From: Odobenus rosmarus divergens | Lineage: Eukaryota > Chordata > Mammalia > Carnivora > Odobenidae | Length of the DNA: 64,000 bases | Direction: 5' to 3' | Assembly: GCF_000321225.1 (NCBI RefSeq) | Contig: NW_004450383.1 | Span: 904,545-968,544, forward strand | Shown: piece after piece, positions 35,191-48,761 of the stretch | Numbering within the stretch: the first letter of the stretch is position 1 | Layout of the letters: the number at the start of each line of letters is the position of its first letter | Translations under genes and position numbers: made by a program | Notes under the pieces: generated by a model | What the model was told of the DNA's origin: nothing | Database searches by the model: none | The model's input: only the letters and a program-made list of their open reading frames with translations

Positions 35191-35557
35191 TTTGTTTTCT
35201 AATAAAAGCGTAGCCATCTCTGCTCTTTTGATTGCCCTTTGCAAGAAATCTATTTTTCCATCCCTTCACTTCTGGCCTATGTGTGACTTTATGTCTAAAG
35301 TTAATCTCCTCTAGACAACATATTGCTGGAACTTCTCTTACCTATTCAATCACTGTCTTTAGGGGGATATAATCCGTTTATGTTTAAGACAGTGACAGGT
35401 AAGACTGACAATGTTTTCTGTTTTGCATTTCTTTTGTTTCTCTTACATTTTTGTTTTCTTGTTATTTGATGTTTTTTGATGGAGACTTGATTTCATTTCT
35501 TTATCTTTTGTGTATCTATAAGGGGTTTTTTCCCTTGTGGTTAAAATGAGACTTGCA

Positions 35558-35768
35558 TAAATTTTGTGTTATGGGGCACGTGGGTGGCTCAGTTGGTTAA
35601 GTGTCTCCCTTCAGTTCAGGTCATGATCCCAGGGTCCTGGGATCAAGCCCCGCATCGGGCTCCTTATTCAGTGGGGAGCCTGCTTCTCCCTCTCCCTCTG
35701 CCTGCTGTTCCCCTGCTTGTGTTCTCTAGAGAGTCAAATAAAATCTTTAAAAATAAATTTGTGTTATG
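35558..35768 (+). mobile_element. sense CAN-SINE with 16-17 bp duplication
   Basis: SINE body between 'ataaattttgtgttatg' (35557) and 'ataaatttgtgttatg' (35753). The head lacks the usual GCGCC ('gggcacgtgggtggctcagt'). Sense orientation in an antisense L1. Confidence 0.94.
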
Positions 35769-37204
35769 ACCATCTAATTTGATAATTGCATAGAAAAACT
35801 TACGAAGACTTTGCCCACTAACTCTACACATTCACTTGTTTTCTAAAAGTCAGAGTTTACTTATTTTTGTATTATGAATCCATAACCAAATTTTTTTTTC
35901 CTACCTTAAGCTTTTAAGGTTATGGGTAATTTGTCCACCACCATTGTAGTCTTACACTCTGTATTTTGCTCCATATTTAATGTTAACATTGAGATTTATA
36001 TTTTCATGTTTCATATTGCTGTTTGTTTAATATAGTTTCAATTCCATCTGAAGAACTCAAGGATTTCTTTTAATGCAGGTAATAGTAGTAACAAAGTTGT
36101 TTAGATTTTGTTCCTTTCTAAAGACAGTATTGCAGAGTATAGTATTTTTAGTTGGCAGATTTTTCTTTCATTTATTTAAATATATCATTCCTCTCCTTGG
36201 CTTACAAGCTTAGTGTTAAGAAATCCACTGATAATCGTGTCTGTGTGTGTGTAGATGATGAGTTGCTTTTCTCCTGTTCCTTTCAACTATTGACAATTAA
36301 AGAGGTCTACACCAAAACAGTTTATATTCAACTTTTATGGCAACTTCCGGGTCTTTTAAGATTAGATGTCTATTTCTCTCCCAAGATTTGGGTAGTTTTA
36401 AGTTATTTATTTAAATAACCTTTCAGTCCCTTTCTTTTCTTTCTGGAATGCTCATAATGCATGTATAATTAATTTATTTTAAAGTATTCTATATATGGCT
36501 TTGAAAGAGTAAAGACAGTCTATCTTTGAATTCAGAGATTGGTTTGTCTGCTTAATCATTTTTTTAGTTCAGTCATTGTATTATACTCTTCCAGAGTTTG
36601 GTTCGTTTTTGTTTATAGTGTTGAAATTTTCATTTTGTCCTTGTATTGACTTATTTTGAAAAAAAATTATCTGCATTTTCCTTTAGCTTCCTGAACTTCT
36701 TTGTAATAACTTGAATTATTTGACAAATTGTCGATTACAATTTATTTGTGGTTAATGAAAGGCTTTTTTTGTTTCTTTACTGGCATAATTGCTCCTGATT
36801 TTTGTGTTCTATCCTTTTATTGGTCTCTGCTTCTTCAAATGAACAGTCACCTTTTCCAGACTTTATAAAGTGGTATCAGCAAGGGAAGACCTTAGTATGG
36901 GGCCACAATGGTACTGACTAGGGATAAGAACATCAAGGCACACGGTAGTACTGGGTCTAGTGGTACAAGGTTTTGTGGATGTGTACTGGCTCCAGATCCA
37001 GACGTGTGTTAGCATGGTGACTCAGGAGCTGGGGTCTGTAAGGCAGACAACTACACAGTCCTTGGCAGAGAAAGATGTGAGACTTCAGCAATCATTATGG
37101 TGTCTTTAGAGCCAATGGTAAGTGTGCTTATGTAGCAGGGATGAGGTCTGGCTGCAGGGACATGTGCAGCATTGGAAACCAGAGGTCTCGCACTGATAGC
37201 CAAT

Positions 37205-40200
37205 GAGACTTGCATTCACAAGTCCTGCAGGAATATAATAATCAATTGTGCAATTCTAAATGGCACAGGAGCATCCCCTTACTGTCATACATATACCCAG
37301 GCACAGCACAGAGGACACAGACAAAATACCCATCTCCCAGTTTCTTCCTAGAAGGGGCTAATTATATGCTTTCCCCACTGCTACATAAAGGTCCCATTAG
37401 CATGCATCAAAGTGTTGGTTACAAACCTCCCTTTTGGGACACTGACAAGTCTTGGCACATCCTATTTAGTACTGTGATTCACTAATAATAGAGAACATAG
37501 GCATCTTGGGTAATCACAAAAGTTTGTGAGAAAACTATGAACTCAATCTAGGCTGACTGATGAGATTCATCTTCTACAAGAGGCTATTTTGTGATGATTG
37601 GAAGAGAAGACTGATTTTTCTAATACATAAAATCAAGAAAAATACACAAAGGAATAGGTTTAAAGATCTTCAAAAGCAGATCTTAATGTAAGAAATAGTT
37701 TTTACTTGATAGAGTTCAAAATAATGGTCATAAAGATGCTCACTGAGGTAGAATAGAGCAATACATAAAAAAGTGCAAATTTTAAAAAAATATACGGAAC
37801 ATATAACAAAGTACCAAACAAGTCACAGAGCTGAAGGACACAATAACTGAACTGAAAAATTCAACAGTCTAGATCAAGAGGAAAGGATCAACAAACATGA
37901 AGTTAGGGCAGTGGAAGTCATCCAATCAGAACAAAAAGAGGGAAGAATGAAAGAGAGTGAAGAGAGCTTAAGGGACTTATGTGATACCATGAAGTGGACA
38001 AATATAAGCATTATAGGAGTTCCAGAAAGAGATGAGAGAAAAAATGGACAGAAACCTTAAATAACTTATATATAAAAATTTCAAAAGTTTACTGAACTCT
38101 ACCTCAGAAACTAATACACTATATGTTAATTGAATAAAAAACAAATGAGGGAGCACTTCTAGAAAGAAAAAAAAAATAAAAGATTAGGAGAAGCAAAGCA
38201 TCTTTACCTACCAAGACAAAAGGAACTTGTTCAATATAAGGGAACCCCTTTAGCTAATTGGCAGATTTTCCAACAGAAGTTTTGTAGGCCAGGATTGGAA
38301 TGAATTATTCTAAATGCTGGGGAAAAAAATCCAATCTAAAATACTCTACCTGGCAAGGCTATCCTTCAGAATTAGTGGAGAGTTAAAACATTTTCCAGAT
38401 GAAAGATGTAGAAGTTCATCACTACTAGACCAGCTTGATAAAAAAAAATACTTAACGAGAGTTCTTGAAGCTAAAACAAAAGGATGTCATGGGTAAATAA
38501 GTAACAGGAAAACATATAAAATTATAAAATTCACCGGTAAAGCTAAATATATAGTTAAATTCAGCATTCTCTAATGTTGTAATGATGGTAGGTAAATAAT
38601 TTATAACTTTTGTATGAAGATTATTAGATGAAAAATATTAACTACAACTATAATTTGTTAATGGAAATACAATGTGAAAATATTTAAATTATAATATCAA
38701 ATATATAAATTGTGGAAGGCGGGAGTGAAAACTAGAGCTTCTGTATGTATATGAAGTTAAGGGAAGTAAAATCAGAGTAGAAAAAATTAAATAGATGCTA
38801 AAAAGACAATAGGAAAGATCAATAAAAGATAAAAGGACAAATCTTTAATGACTCAAAAGTATAAATAAAGACATTATAACAAATACCACAAAAATACAAG
38901 GGATTATAGGAGACTACTATAAAAAGTGATACACCAACAAATTGGACAACATGGAAGAAATCAAAGTTCTAAAAATATGTAATGAACCAAGACTGAATAA
39001 AGAATTAGAAAATCCTCCCAACAAAGAAAAGTCCAGAATTAGAAGGTTTCAATAATGAATTCTACCACACATTTAAAGAACTAAAACCAATTATTTTGAA
39101 ACTCCTTCAAAAAGCAGAAGAATGATCAGTTCCAAGCTTACTTTATGAAGCCAGAATTACCTTGATACCAAAGCCGGACAAGGACACTACAAGAAAAAAA
39201 TATATATAGGCTAATCAACCTGATGAACATAAGTTCAAAAATCCTCAAATATTACTAGATAGAATTGAATACCTTAAAAGGATCATTGATCATGATCTAG
39301 TGGGATTTATTCCAAGAAGGGTGGTTCAGCATATGCAAATTAATAAAGGTGAGACACTATTTACAAAATAAAGAATAAAATATATATGACCATCTCAATA
39401 GATGCAGAAAAGAATTTGACAAAATTCAACAGCATTTCATGATAACATATAGCAAACTGGTTATATACCTGAACATAATTAAAGAAACTTATGAGAAGCC
39501 CACAACTAACAAAACACTCAAAGGCGCTACACTAAAATTTTTCCTCTACAATAAGGAACAAGATAAGGATTCCCATTCTCCCTACGTTTATTCAACATAT
39601 TAATGGAAATCCTAGCTGAAACAATTAAGCAGGAAATACATCAAAATTCAAAAGACAGAATAAAAGTTCTCTTTACAAATGACGTATATAAAACACCTTA
39701 AAGCCTGAATTTATTAGTTCCAATAATTTTGTACAAAATCAATGTACAAAAATCACTTGTCTATACAATTAATTATCAGGAAGAAAAATTAAGAAAACAA
39801 TCCCATTTAAAAGAGCATCAAGGGGCACCTGGGTGGCACAGTCAGTTAAGCATCTGCCTTCGGCCCAGGTCATGATCTCAGAGTGCTGGGACTGAGCTCT
39901 GCATTGGGCTCCCCACTCAACGGGGAGTCTACTTCTCCCTCTGCCTCACCTGCTGCTTGTGTTCTATCTCTCCCAAATAAATCTTTAATATAAAATAGCA
40001 TCAAAATACAACACATAGGAAAAATTTAATCAAGGAGGTGAAAAAGCTGTACACTGAAAATAAGATACACAAATGGAGAGATATCCTAGGTTTATAGATT
40101 GGAAGAGTATTGTTAAAATGTTCATCATTCCTGAAGTAACGTATACATTTCATGCAATCCCTAATTAAAATTACAATGGCATTTTTTCACAGAAAATAGA

Positions 40201-41815
40201 ACAATTTATATGAAACTAAAAAATAAAATTCGGAATAGTCAAAACAATTTTGAGAAAGAACAAAGCTAGAGACCTTATATTTCCTGATTTCAAACTGTGT
40301 TACAAAGCTATAGTAATAAAAATATGATATGGGGTAAAAACAGACACATAGATCAATAGAACAAAGTTCAGAAGCAAAACCATACATATGACCAATCAAT
40401 TTACAGCAAAGCAGCCAAGAATATACAACAGGGAAAGGACAGTCTCTTCAATAAACAGTGCTTGGAAGACTAGATATCCACATGCACAATAATGAAACTG
40501 TACTCCCAGCTAACCGTATATGAGAAATCAACTCAAAATGGATTGAAGACTCAAATGTAAGTGCTGAAACTGTAAAATTTCTAGGGGGAAAAAAAAAACA
40601 AAACAGGGTAAGCTCCTTGACTTTGGTTTTGGAAATAATTGTTTTAGATTTAACACCAAAAGCAAAGACAACAAAAACAAAAATAAACAATTGGGACTAC
40701 ATCAAACTAAAAAGCTTTTACTCAGTAAAGGATACCACCAATAAAATGAAAAGGTCAACTTATGCAATAGGAGAAGTGTAAATCACATACAGTAAGAGGT
40801 CAATACCCAAAATATATGAGGAACTCCTACAACTCGATAGCAATAAACAAAAATAAATGACCCAATTTAAAAATGGGCATAGGACCTGAATTGACACGTT
40901 TCCAAAGAAAACATACAAATGGCCAATAGATCCATGAAAAGGTGTTCATCACTAATCATCAAGAAAATATAAATCAAAACCACAAGGAGATATCACCTCA
41001 CACTAGTCAGAATGGCTAGTATCAAAAGAGATACTAAATGCTGATGAAGATGTGAAGAAGAGGGAACCTTTATATATTTTTGGTGGGAATGTAAAATGGT
41101 AAAACCACTATGGTAAACAGCATGCAGTTTCCTCAGGAAAATTTTTAAAAACAGAACTAAGATCCAGCAATCCCACTTCTGGGTGTATATTCAAAGGAAA
41201 CAAAGCCAATATCTCCAAGAGATTATCTGTACCCTCCATTTTATTTCAGCATTAATCATGGTAACCAATGTATGGAAACAACTTAAGTGTCTATCAATGG
41301 ATGAATGGATAAAGAAATTATGGTATAGAGCCTTAAAAAAGAAAAGCCTATCATTTGCAACAACATGCATGAACCTAGAGGGCAGTATACTAAGTGAAAT
41401 AAGCCGGATAAAGATATATACTTCATGGTACCACTTTTATGTGTGAAATAAACAAACCCAATTGCAAAGAGGGTAAAAGTGATTGCTAGGGGTTGGGGGT
41501 GGAGGAAATGGGGAAAGTCTGGTAAAAGAGTATAAGCTTTCAGTTACAAGATGAATAAGGTCTAAATTTCTCTTGTATAACATGGTGTGTTTCTAGTTGA
41601 TAGCAAATATAAATTATACAATACAGGATTAATTGAAATTTACTAAGAAAGTAGAACTTAAATATTCTCACCAAAAAAGGGAAGAAACAAGAGGTCATGG
41701 ATGTGTTAACTCAGTTGGAGGAATCCTTTTCACAATGTATGCACACATATATCAAGTCATGTTGTACACTTTAAATCTTACAGCTTTGTCAATTATACCT
41801 GAATAACACTGGACA
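37205..41815 (+). mobile_element. long sense L1M-type element, 5' UTR to 3' UTR
   Basis: The plus strand reads 5' UTR (37.2-37.6 kb), ORF1 (about 37.6-38.5 kb, ending with a segment like 'ARLSFRISGELKHFPDERC'), ORF2 (about 38.8-41.4 kb, 'LKCLSMDEWIKKLWYRALKK' near its end), and a 3' UTR ending 'tgtcaattatacctgaataa'. Internal deletions shorten it and stops destroy every frame. A fragment like an L1 3' terminus at about 38.10-38.15 kb lies between ORF1 pieces. It starts almost exactly where the previous antisense L1 ends, so the two are head to head. Confidence 0.87.
39809..40004 (+). mobile_element. sense CAN-SINE inside L1 ORF2
   Basis: SINE at 39822-39991 between 'aaaagagcatcaa' (39809) and 'aaaatagcatcaa' (39992). 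Shortened body and poor A tail ('aataaatctttaatataaaa'). Confidence 0.94.
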
Positions 41816-42300
41816 AAATATCATTCTGAATCTTTTCAGGCAATTCATGTATCTTTATTTCTTAGGGTTGGTTACTAGAATTATATTGTGTTCTTTTGGT
41901 GATGTCATGTTTTCCTGCTTTTTTGTTTCTTATAGCCTCGCATCTGTGTATATGCTTTCAAAGGAGCATTCACCTTTTCCATACTTCAGGGAGTGACTCT
42001 GGTGGAGAAATATCTTTGCCTGCAGGTGGGCATGATGACCTTGCCTTGGGCAGTTTGTCGAATAAGTCTGGGGCCCAGACATGTGCACAGTGGCTCCAGG
42101 TTTTGCAGGGAAGCCTCGAGTGAAAGGGGTGCCAGTGGGGGCTTCAGAGAACTGTGTCAACGGGGGTCACCATTGGTGAAGACTGGGAGTCCTCAGTGAC
42201 AAAGTCTACTATAGTTCTGCTCTCCTTTTACCCCATGGGGTGGGGAGTAGTAGTAGCCAAAGGAATTCCTCTTGCCCCTGAAAGGCATAGGCCTGGAGGG
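41816..42300 (-). mobile_element. antisense L1 5' UTR/ORF1-start fragment
   Basis: Reads like the complement of an L1M 5' UTR: 'tcatgtatctttatttctta', 'gtgttcttttggtgatgtca', 'agcattcaccttttcc'. A homologous stretch occurs at about 36.75-36.9 kb in the neighbouring antisense L1. Overlapping 68-76 codon open frames on both strands are chance frames in GC-richer UTR. Confidence 0.7.
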
Positions 42301-44190
42301 TAGGGTGAGGCAGGTAAAATGCTTCCTATACTTTCTATGCAGTGGTCTTTGGTTTTTGTGCTCTATTGGGTTGCTGCAACTTCTTCACTGTCATCTAAAG
42401 TTTTCCCAGAGTTATTTTCATCTGTGGGTAGTGGTTAAATCATTGTTTTGTGGGATACCAATGCTGCAATCCCCTAGTCAACTAAGTTGTTGCCATTACA
42501 ATTCAAAAACTAACGAATACTTTTGAAGACAGATTAAAGTGGTGTCTGTAGATGGAGAAGAAATAATAGCTTTTAAGGGATTGATCTCTTTTAATAATTA
42601 AGATAAAATTAAGACCTCTTTAAGAAACCCTTTGAAGAAAAAAAAAACCAAGCTGAAAACAGCATAGTAAAAGTAGGCTGTAAAATAATTAAAAAACAAA
42701 AACTAATCAACTGAGGGGGGAAAAGAAAAAAAAAACCTATTCAACATGAACTTAATTGAATCAATACCTTGAGAATTTATCCTGGTTACCTGGTAATTTG
42801 CTGGGAAAGTTGATCTTGACTGGATAGAAACACGAACTACCCAAAGTAATAGCTTTAGGGCTTTTGCTTTTGTTCTGAACTACAGGTAAAATGATGATTG
42901 AAGGGTTTGTACTTTAAAGACTATGAATATTCTATGTAAGTCAACTCTCCACAGATTTATTAAAAAACAGGAAAAAGTGAGTTCTGAAGCAGATTTAATT
43001 AAAACTCAGCTAGTCATTAAACACGTGATAAAGCCGCCCCCCCAGAGATCTAAGATAGTTTACTATTTTCTTAAGAATACTTTAACATTAATCAACGTCA
43101 TTTTTTACATAGGTCAAAAAATTTCTGTATAATGGTTTTTAAAGTATGAAATTACCAAAATTCTACTGTATTGACCTATAAAAGTGGCAGTTTTATATTT
43201 TAACCTAATGGATGAAATGTGGATTTTATGTTTTAACAGGTTATCTTCCTCTTATCATCTGGCAGTATAATTCATTAAGCTACCACTAACATAAAGGGCA
43301 GAAAAATACCGGTCAGAATAAAACATACTTTAAAGCTGTGCTCCTCCCCATTTTTCACAGTTGATGTCCTGCAGAACAGAACATTTATTGATTTTGGCCA
43401 CACTCTCTAATATCTCTCTCTGCATGTCTCCTGCTATCTCCCTCTCCCATTCTTTCCCCCTACTTCTGACTTGTTAAATGCAGGAAGCTACGACATTCAG
43501 CTGATTTCATATAGGTGTAATGTTACATTGTATGTGTAAATTCTAAAAGCTCTAAACAGATATTGTTTATTTAACATACTTTAAAATATTATGAGTTGTA
43601 ACATGCACATTAGGAATTAATAAAGACCATTTATAACTGTACTTATGAAATAGTTTTCTTAAAACCTATTTTTAAATAGATGTAATATAGCGCAGATTTC
43701 TAGAATAGAAACTTCTGCCTCCAACTGTTCATGTAACAAATTAGGAATGATACATTTCCTCAATATATAATAGGGTAAAGCTTAAGAGGCTATTAGAACA
43801 TGGCCTTATCTTTAATATACTTTCATATTAAAATTTTGGATTAAATGAAGCCAAAGAAAGTTATTTTAGATTACAAACATATTTTCCTTGTCTGACAACC
43901 CATGATATTTTCTTCAATACACATTTCAAAGTCTTTCTCATTCAGTATCCATACTAACTAAAGTAGAAGAAATGGCAAAACGAAAATCCAGGAAAATTAC
44001 CGCATTTACAAGTCTACATTTTCAGACTTATTGAAGATGTCAGGAATCAGCAATACCAAGGGGCCTAGATTAAAAACTACTACTAATAATAATAGTAGCA
44101 AAAATTTAAAAAAGTAACTTCTCTCTCTAGCCAAAGGAACAGAAAAGAAAAGCTTTTAGAAAATAACCACTTTTACTCCAAACACCTATG
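42301..44190. other. unassigned sequence
   Basis: Nearly 1.9 kb without a nameable repeat or gene. It holds A-rich runs at 42.64 and 42.72 kb, a short C run at 43.04 kb and a pyrimidine-rich patch at 43.4-43.46 kb. The open frames are short, biased by base composition and unlike protein. Confidence 0.5.
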
Positions 44191-44199
44191 GCCCCACTC

Positions 44200-45680
44200 C
44201 CACCAAATGCCAGCAAAGGCTAAACGGGGAGCCAAGGTTTCCACAGTTGCTAGGGTATAAGAAGGCATTGCGAATCCCCCACCCGGGTGGGGTCAAAGGA
44301 GTCCAAGTAGAGACGGAGGACTTTTATCTCTGCTGGGCTATAACAAGCCTTTCCCCCTCACAGAGGTCAATAAAGACCATGTCGAGAGCTTGGATCTCTA
44401 CCCCCACCCAACAGAAGACAACCCTTCTTTTCTCCAGCAGTGTTGTCAGAAAAGGCCTGGTTCAGAGACAGGATTTTGACCACCATGTAACAGTAATGAG
44501 CTTCTTATTCCCACAGTGTTAGTGGAAGCCACACGGGGAACCTGAACTTCCACAGTCCCTAGTAGTAATGAAGTGGTGCACACCCTTCCCTTGCCAGAGC
44601 ACGGTCAGGGATCCAAAGTCTCATATATACAAAATATCCAGCTTACTATCAAAATTCGCTGGTCATGTCGGGACCGAAGATTTCAAGCTGAAGGAAAAAG
44701 ACAAATACCAACACTAAAATGACTTGAGAGGTTAAAATGCTCTGACAAGGAATTTAAAGCAGCCATAATAAAAAAGTTTCAACAATAATTACAAAAGTAG
44801 TCTCTTCAAAAAAAAAAAGTCTCTCTTCAGAGAAACAGAAGGTCTCAGCAAAGATTGAAGATAATGAACCAAATGGAAATGTAGAAATGAAAAACACAAT
44901 ACCTGAATAAAAACCATGAGTGGCTGGGATCAACAGCAGCATGAAGGGGGCAGAGGAAAGAATTCATGTACTGTAAGACAGAACAATAGAAATGAACTAA
45001 ACAACAGCAAGAAAATCGTTGAAAAAAATTAAAAGCTTCAGATATCTGAAAGACTAGTTAAAAATTTTAACTATTCATGTCATTAGCATTCCAGGAGAGA
45101 GCACAGATGATAGAGCTACAAAAAAAAAAAAGGTAGTCAAATAAATAATAGCTGGGAATTTTTGTATTTGTCAAACTATAGAAATCTAGAGATTCAAAAA
45201 TTAAACTACAAGCAAAATGAACCCCCAAAAATCCACACTAAGACACATCCTAAACTTCTGAAACTTAAAGAAAAAGGAAAAAAATCTTGAAAGCAGTGTG
45301 AGAGAAATTTTGCCTATGGGGAAAAACAATTTTAATGACATCAGATTTCTCATCAGAAACCATAGAGCCCAGAAAATGGTGACAGAATATTTTTCAAGTG
45401 CTAAAAGAAAAGATCTGTCACGTCATATCCTTCAGAAATGAAGATGAAAAAAGACATTTTCAGATGAAGGAAAACTAAGAGAATTGGTCTTCATCTGACT
45501 TACCCTAAAAGAATAGCTAAGGTAATATCTGTAAAGAGAAAGGAAACCCTAAAAAAAAAAAATGAATTTCAGACATCAGGAAGTACAGAAGTGGAAAGGT
45601 TGAAAGTTTGTTTTCTTTCACTGAAAGAAACATGTTGGAGAAAAAGAGAAATGTAGCTTCCTAAGGGTTGTTTTTCAAAA
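44200..45680 (+). mobile_element. sense L1ME/HAL1-like remnant (5' UTR plus ORF1 only)
   Basis: GC-richer 5' UTR-like sequence ('ggggagccaaggtttccaca') leads into an A-rich ORF1-like part, ending with the segment shared by L1 and HAL1 between ORF1 and ORF2 ('gacattttcagatgaaggaa', 'aactaagagaattggtc'). No ORF2 follows; the sequence becomes unassigned after about 45.68 kb. That fits a half-LINE (HAL1) or a 3'-deleted old L1. No intact frame. Confidence 0.55.
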
Positions 45681-45689
45681 TTCTAACCT

Positions 45690-47125
45690 TTTCTCTAGAT
45701 ATTATATTTGCATGATTTTATTGTTGGTTTTTTGTTTTGAATCTTATTTTCCATTTTCTTATAGATTTTTTTCAAGGAATATATTTTGTTTTTAAAATCA
45801 GGCAAAATAGTAAAGCTCTTTTCATTTTGAAAAACAAAAGAAAAATCCTATATAATAATGAGCAGCATTATTACATCTAATTCAAATACTGACACCTTTG
45901 GGAATATTTTATACTATTCCATCATAGTGTTGACTTCTGAGAGGCAAAGGAGACAGAGCAAATAAAAAAGGAAAATTAAGACATGATTACACTGCAAACA
46001 ACATATATTAGATCCTTGTGCTATAAAACAATTCATGTACACGATGTCCTAAAAGGGGCACATGTATTTGTTATAGAAATAATTTTGCCTTTAGCGACAA
46101 GTATCTATATATACACAAAATTGTTTTGGGATTTAGGTGCAAAAACCTAAACACTTTTTTTTTTTATAATGACACTGTAATGGGGCAGAATCAATGAAAT
46201 AAAACATAATAAAAAAATAGTTGGATTTATAGAACAAGAGATTTATATTTTGCCTACCTAGAGTAAACATCTATGCTGATTTGCTCAACTGATTTGCAGG
46301 TTTGGGAGTATATATTTTTGTTGTTATGCTATGTGTCATAGTAGAAAACCTGTCATACCATCTATATGCTTTTGGGAAATGTATTACATCTTAACATTTA
46401 AGTTTCTCTAACTCAGTATCATGATCATAAGACCTAATTTTCAGGATTCAGGTGAACATCAGGATATATCTATGTACTAAAATACTCAGCTTTTTAAAAA
46501 ATATTAAGTTCTAATATTGACTTTTTTAGTTATTCTCATGTTCATGCTAAGAAAAATTATAAATTCCAAAAATGTAATTCTGGTGAATTGAAAAGACCTT
46601 TTATTAGAAACTGCAATAAACATAGAAACTGGATTTGTCGAGGTCAGGGATAACTTCACTATTTATAATCTTATCTCAAACACACCAAAAATACTTGACA
46701 AAAAAGTTTCACATAATCATTGAGTAAATATATATTTAAAAAAATAAAAGTTCCACTATGACTTAGTACAATTCAAATTCTGATAGAATATGCCTTTTTA
46801 CTTAAGACAAACACTATAAAAAATACAAAATATTATGGGATTACCCATTAATGGTTAAGGGGGAAAAAAAAACACATTTGCCTTGTGGTAAGTTTAGCTA
46901 ACATGAGTTTCTATGAAAATACTCTTTGTAGTCATTATAAATATATATTTTATATCATGAAAATTTATTAAAGTGTATATAAAAACAAAATTTCAAAGAG
47001 TTGTTATTTAGAAACATTATCTCCCATTGCGACTTAAAGAGTTGAATCCAAATAATAAAACTTGAAATTCAAGCCACATTTATATGCAACTGAGAATTTT
47101 ATGCATTAGAAATTAGTTATTTTAG
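45690..47125. other. unassigned AT-rich sequence
   Basis: About 1.4 kb of AT-rich DNA with no gene, RNA gene or repeat I can name. Confidence 0.5.
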
Positions 47126-47129
47126 ACTA

Positions 47130-47320
47130 AATCAGACGATCTGGGTTATATTTTGGCTCCAAGACTTACTAGTTGTGTTACCTTGCTCAATATCTCTAAG
47201 ATTCTGTTTTCTCACTTATATGATTGCTAATATTAGCTATTACTAAGTATTGTCTGAGTACTGAATGAGCTACCTGGGCACTTAGTCTCCAATAAGTGTG
47301 TTTGTATTATCATCAATATC
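47130..47320 (+). mobile_element. MIR SINE
   Basis: Landmarks in MIR order: 'gatctgggttatattttggc', 'acttactagttgtgttacct', 'attctgttttctcacttata', 'gagtactgaatgagctacct', then an 'aataagtgt' 3' part. Diverged but nearly complete. Confidence 0.75.
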
Positions 47321-47324
47321 ATTT

Positions 47325-48440
47325 TAATTATATTTAGGCATAATTTTCAATCAGGTAAGTAAAACTACTCTAATTTGACAACTTCTCACTCTTTGAAACA
47401 TTACTGGCCTTTTTTTAATGAAAAGTACATTGTTTCTTCAGTAATATCACAGACTATGTTACTCAGTGTTTTTATTATTATTTGACACTGATACTCTATA
47501 CTTCTTTACAGATCTAAAATTTATTTTATGCCATCTGTAATCACAAAAGTTTTACAAAGAAAAGTTTCTGGCTTATTGATTTTGTTTATATCATGCTTAT
47601 CTGTCCACTGCTCCCAAGCTAATCTTAATACATTTGGTAATAAAGCTTGACCAAAACTTGTAAAGTTTTTATTTATCTCACATATGTGGGATGATTTTGG
47701 TCCCTATGTAATCAGTAATTGATTACTGAATGATAGGAGTGTTTTATTTAAATGGTTTATACACTCAGTATCTTTTTAAAAGTTCAAAATTTATTTGACT
47801 TCAAGGTTACATAAAATGGATTACAGACTTGTTTTAATTTTCAGTTATTTTCATGTAATTGCACATTTCTTCATATATTTAACATTTGAATAAATGCGAT
47901 ATAATATTCATACTATGCACAATAAATAAATCTAATATAACCAAGCAGCTTTGAGAATGAAACAATTATCTTAAATGATAATCCATTTTACATAGAAATG
48001 AATAGTTTTGGCACCCAGTTAACTTACCTCAAAAATAATCAGGAATGCTTTGGAATAATCACTTCTAAAATGATATTGTAAGTCAAGAGAATATATTTAA
48101 TTCACACACATGTAAAGCAACTATGTCTTAATATAATTTTTGTCACTTATGCTCTAATAGAAGTATCATTGGGAGGCAAAGGACTTGGTAATGGGATTAT
48201 TTCTATGTAACGTCATTGAACTGTTCTAAACCTTACTTTTCTATAAATGGGAAATATTAAAATCTTAATGCCTTCCTTTTCATCATTAGGCAGTGTGTTT
48301 GTGTTCATAAGTGTAAATGTACTTGCTAAAATTCATTAATAGCACTGATATTGTAATATTCACTATAGAATGTTTTATATGACTGTTATATTTTCAGCTT
48401 ATCACCAAGTATAGAGGGTGGAAATTTATAAAAACTTTAA
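47325..48440. other. unassigned AT-rich sequence
   Basis: No gene is visible. A short stretch at about 48.22-48.29 kb ('ttttctataaatgggaaata') could be a MIR core but is too short to call. Confidence 0.45.
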
Positions 48441-48449
48441 AAATTTGAG

Positions 48450-48645
48450 GGGCGCCTGAGTGATTCAGTCAGTTGAGCATCTGACTCTTGGTTTCAGCTC
48501 AGGTCATGATTTCAGGATCAGGGGATTGAGCCCCATGTCAGGCTCTGATGTTAGTGTGGAGTCTTCTTGAGATTCTCTCTCCCTGTGTCCCTCCCACTCA
48601 TGCTCTTTCTCTCTCTCTCAAATAAATAAATCTTTAATTTTTTTA
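48450..48645 (+). mobile_element. sense CAN-SINE, older subfamily
   Basis: Head 'ggggcgcctgagtgattcag' followed by the older body 'ctgactcttggtttcagctc' and a 'ctctctcaaataaataaatc' tail. 'aatttga' flanks both sides. It differs clearly from the GCCTTCGGCTCAGG-type copies. Confidence 0.93.
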
Positions 48646-48761
48646 ATTTGATAACTTGAATAAAATCTAGTTTATACATTTTTTAGATGATAAGCAATTG
48701 TTATACCACTCCATTTTATATTAAATAAGAACTTTGTGTTTTCAGAATCTGGTGTAGTTCC

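Larger units (their letters stand above)
33245..37200 (-). mobile_element. long antisense L1M-type element
   Basis: The minus strand reads 5' UTR (about 37.2-36.8 kb), ORF1 (about 36.7-35.8 kb) and ORF2 (about 35.5-33.25 kb), shortened by deletions. The minus-strand peptide 'KAKLDKWDYIKVKSLCTSKE' at 33.45 kb is a diverged form of the ORF2 C-terminal segment. The 3' UTR is missing. It is interrupted by a sense L1 3' end at 34.05 kb and two sense CAN-SINEs at 35.0 and 35.6 kb. More diverged than its left neighbour. Confidence 0.85.
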
